A stretch of DNA of 15,674 bases from Phycisphaerae bacterium (GTDB taxonomy: Bacteria > Planctomycetota > Phycisphaerae > UBA1845 > Fen-1342): positions 1 through 15,674 of the forward strand of contig JAGVEP010000398.1 of NCBI GenBank assembly GCA_020058145.1, read 5' to 3'. Made by a program: the position numbers and the translations under genes. Shown piece by piece: positions 13,965 through 15,674 of the stretch. Numbering within the stretch: position 1 is the stretch's first letter; every line of letters begins with the position of its first letter. The notes beneath the pieces are model-generated. The model had not been told where the DNA came from, searched no databases, and saw only the letters and a list, made by a program, of their open reading frames with translations.

Positions 13965-15236
13965 TCAGGTCTGCACGACGCGGCGCCGGCGGCTGGAGAA
14001 CTCCGGCGCCTCACGGATGCACGTGCCGAGAATCTTCAGCGACTTTCCAAAAGCCGCCCATCCGGCCCGCGAAAGTCGGGCTGGCTCAGTTCCGATGTCG
14101 GGGAAACCCTGCTCGTCCGGCTGCACCTGCTCCCAGTTGTGAAACAGCCGGCCCCAGTCGCTTTGCAGCACCGTGTCCATCACCCGCCGGGCGTGTACCG
14201 GATACCAGAAACTGTCGTGGTAAATCACGCTGGCGATGTAGGCCCACGGCGCGAGCCAGGTTTTGAGCGACCACTCGAGCGGCCGTTTGAGTCCACCCCA
14301 ATAGATGCGGTGCTGCATCCGGCTCGCGAAGGTCATCTTCTGGAACGGCCCGTCGAAGTGCCAGTTTTCCGCGGCCGCGGCCTGGTCGCCGACGATCTCG
14401 ATCTCGCGCGGATCGCCGCAGCCCAGCCCCAGCTCGTGCGCCAGCCGGATGAACTTGACCGACAGCGGGTCGATGCCCATCAGCTTGGCGGCGACGGCAT
14501 CGATCGCGACCTGGTCGGCGCTGGCGAGGATCACGTTCTTAACGTACGGGCGCATGCACCGCGGACCCGGCCCATCGCCCGCGAACGTCCCGTCCATGAC
14601 CGCGAAGACGCCGCGGTGGATTTTCTTCTGGATCATCAGCAGGTCCACGAGCGTCTCGTGAATCACCGGATGCGTCCAGTGGCGATGCTCGTTGAGCAGC
14701 CCGCCGAAGGCGTTCTTCATCGCGCCGGTCGTGGTCGTGAAAACGTGCGTTTTGATCGTGGGCAGGTGGATGATGTTCTCGCCGATGAAGCGTCGCGGGA
14801 TCATGAAGCCGCGCGGATAGACCTCGTTCAGGCAGGTGAATTTCTTCGTGAGGTCGCCGACGGCGTCCTGGATCGTGATCCAGTCCTCACCTTCGTACAG
14901 GTGCACGTTTCGTAGGCCGTGGGCTTCGAGCACGTTGATTTGCTTGTTTTCGCGCTCGCCGAGATGCGCGTCAATCACCACGGTGCGGTTATGGCAGCCG
15001 TGGATGAGGTTCGGATCATACCCGTCGGCTTTCATCGCCCGGATGACGCCCTCGAGCTGCCACGGCACCGTCGAGCTGCCAGGAAAGAAGAAGTGCCACG
15101 AGATGTTGATTTTCAGCGCGGTGTCGGCGTCCTTCGTAACGACATCCTGATACCCGGCGAGGTTCATCAGCTCGTGGTAGTCCCGCAGCACGGTCCGCGG
15201 GCTGGTTTTCAGAATCGCGACCTTAGCTTTCGGCAT
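13965..15236 (-). CDS. DUF362 domain protein
   Basis: This encodes 423 residues and is recognisable as DUF362 by I-I-H-L-P-T-I-K-T-H (155-164), the T-G-A-M-K-N-A-F-G-G-L-L segment (170-181), and V-M-D-G-T-F-A-G-D-G-P-G-P-R (213-226), followed by the A-D-Q-V-A-I-D-A-V-A-A-K-L-M-G-I-D helix. DUF362 proteins are widespread, sometimes fused to ferredoxin domains and annotated as Fe-S proteins, but their function is not established. No ferredoxin Cys motifs are present here. The C-terminal about 130 residues, with W-H-F-D-G-P-F-Q-K and Trp/Tyr-rich segments, extend past the core domain. The ATG at 15236 has GGAG 8 nt upstream. There is no signal peptide. Its start lies 38 bp from the MITE-like element at 15275, so the promoter may lie within or beyond that element. 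Confidence 0.85.
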   Translation of the reverse strand: MPKAKVAILKTSPRTVLRDYHELMNLAGYQDVVTKDADTALKINISWHFFFPGSSTVPWQLEGVIRAMKADGYDPNLIHGCHNRTVVIDAHLGERENKQINVLEAHGLRNVHLYEGEDWITIQDAVGDLTKKFTCLNEVYPRGFMIPRRFIGENIIHLPTIKTHVFTTTTGAMKNAFGGLLNEHRHWTHPVIHETLVDLLMIQKKIHRGVFAVMDGTFAGDGPGPRCMRPYVKNVILASADQVAIDAVAAKLMGIDPLSVKFIRLAHELGLGCGDPREIEIVGDQAAAAENWHFDGPFQKMTFASRMQHRIYWGGLKRPLEWSLKTWLAPWAYIASVIYHDSFWYPVHARRVMDTVLQSDWGRLFHNWEQVQPDEQGFPDIGTEPARLSRAGWAAFGKSLKILGTCIREAPEFSSRRRRVVQT

Positions 15237-15274
15237 CGCTCAGGCTCCATCCGGTGGTCATTTTCCGCGGTGCC

Positions 15275-15391
15275 AGAGCGGTTTCACTAAGGCTCCGGCG
15301 TCGTGGGGGGAGGGCGAGGCTCCGGCCGAGCCGCGGCTCACCAGGAGGCTCGCCCTCCCCAGGCAGCAGACCATTCTTGAAACTGCTCTAG
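15275..15391. repeat. MITE-like element, copy B, with terminal inverted repeats
   Basis: The ends are AGAGCGGTTTCA (15275-15286) and TGAAACTGCTCT (15378-15389), inverted repeats matching at 11 of 12 positions. Inside, GGGGAGGGCGAG (15307-15318) is perfectly complementary to CTCGCCCTCCCC (15349-15360) and encloses a smaller GC palindrome (GAGCCGCGGCTC). The element is about 115 bp with no coding capacity. It recurs in inverted orientation, partly deleted, at 8110-8198. Confidence 0.8.
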
Positions 15392-15520
15392 CCGCGACGG
15401 TCCGCACGGCGAACCCTGTGGTGTCGCATCGCAGGATGTAGGATTGTACCCCGCCCGGCGGGGAAGTGCACGAGAACGGCGGGTGCGCCGAGCCGGTTGC
15501 GGTGGGTGAGTTCCCTTTGA
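15392..15520. other. Short non-coding segment before the transposase fragment
   Basis: No gene or clear site is seen. The open frame on the minus strand through this stretch is antisense to the transposase fragment and composed of repeat sequence. The plus-strand transposase frame is closed by a TGA at 15518. Confidence 0.35.
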
Positions 15521-15674
15521 TTTGCAGAGTGGGTGCGGTCCGCGCCCCCCGCGCCGGCCGGCGGACGCAAGGAACACACCGACGAACAGGGCGCGGTGAC
15601 GCGCGGGGTGGCCTGGGTCGGCTACAAGTTCCACCTGCTGGTCGCTGTGAAACACGAAGTCATCGCGGCCTGGC
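15521..15674 (+). pseudogene. DDE transposase fragment (IS4/IS1182/IS5-type), cut by window end
   Basis: From about 15569 the plus strand reads R-K-E-H-T-D-E-Q-G-A-V-T-R-G-V-A-W-V-G-Y-K-F-H-L-L-V-A-V-K-H-E-V and runs off the window. The K-E-x-T-D-E-x-G-x-V-x-R pattern followed by W-x-G-Y-K-x-H-L-L-V-x-x-K-H-E matches the stretch around the catalytic domain of DDE_Tnp_1-type transposases, in which Gly-Tyr-Lys-x-His-Leu is diagnostic. In intact transposases 150 or more residues normally precede this point. Here an in-frame TGA at 15518 and a Pro/Ala-rich lead (A-P-P-A-P-A-G-G) leave at most about 15 codons before it. One usual family Asp (L-V-D-x-K) is Ala here. It is most likely an N-terminally truncated, inactive copy; the rest lies outside the window. 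Confidence 0.65.

Overview
The window looks like a chromosomal piece of a GC-rich planctomycete, probably of the Phycisphaerae type. Three things suggest this: the short dockerin-like C-terminal tail at 9300-9438 (a Ca-loop followed by a D-F-D-D-I-N-P-F-V motif), which is typical of large secreted planctomycete proteins; lipoproteins with relaxed lipoboxes; and several short dispersed palindromic repeat families filling the gaps between genes. This assignment comes from protein and repeat style only.

Layout. 1-124: a REP-like three-way-junction palindrome. 125-1929 (minus): a small lipoprotein and a TIM-barrel, glycoside-hydrolase-like protein. 2065-5109 (plus): a phosphomannomutase/phosphoglucomutase with an unusual N-terminal Cys cluster, an inverted-repeat element, then a catalytically dead M16 peptidase homologue whose 5' end runs into that element. 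5110-5685: non-coding, with a good minus-strand promoter leading to an orphan start codon. 5686-7577 (minus): a tight three-gene operon (soluble helical protein, membrane protein, small helical protein with a HEPN-like R-x5-H motif), apparently less GC-rich than its surroundings. 7578-9438: a repeat graveyard with compound palindromes, a MITE-like element, a truncated ORF with a strong ribosome binding site, a 13-copy palindromic tandem array, and the surviving dockerin-like tail of a lost gene. 9514-10671 (minus): bifunctional chorismate mutase/prephenate dehydrogenase (T-protein, tyrA). 10816-13942 (plus): a secreted calcineurin-like phosphoesterase and a Cys-containing lipoprotein of unknown function. 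13965-15236 (minus): a DUF362 protein. 15275-15674: a second MITE-like element with terminal inverted repeats, then the edge of an N-terminally truncated DDE transposase.

The housekeeping genes (pmm, tyrA) handle sugar-phosphate interconversion and tyrosine synthesis and show no joint pathway. The best candidate for an undescribed system is the three-gene operon at 5686-7577. The most unusual DNA structure is the palindromic tandem array that abuts, and reads in frame into, the dockerin tail. No tRNA, rRNA or CRISPR array was seen.
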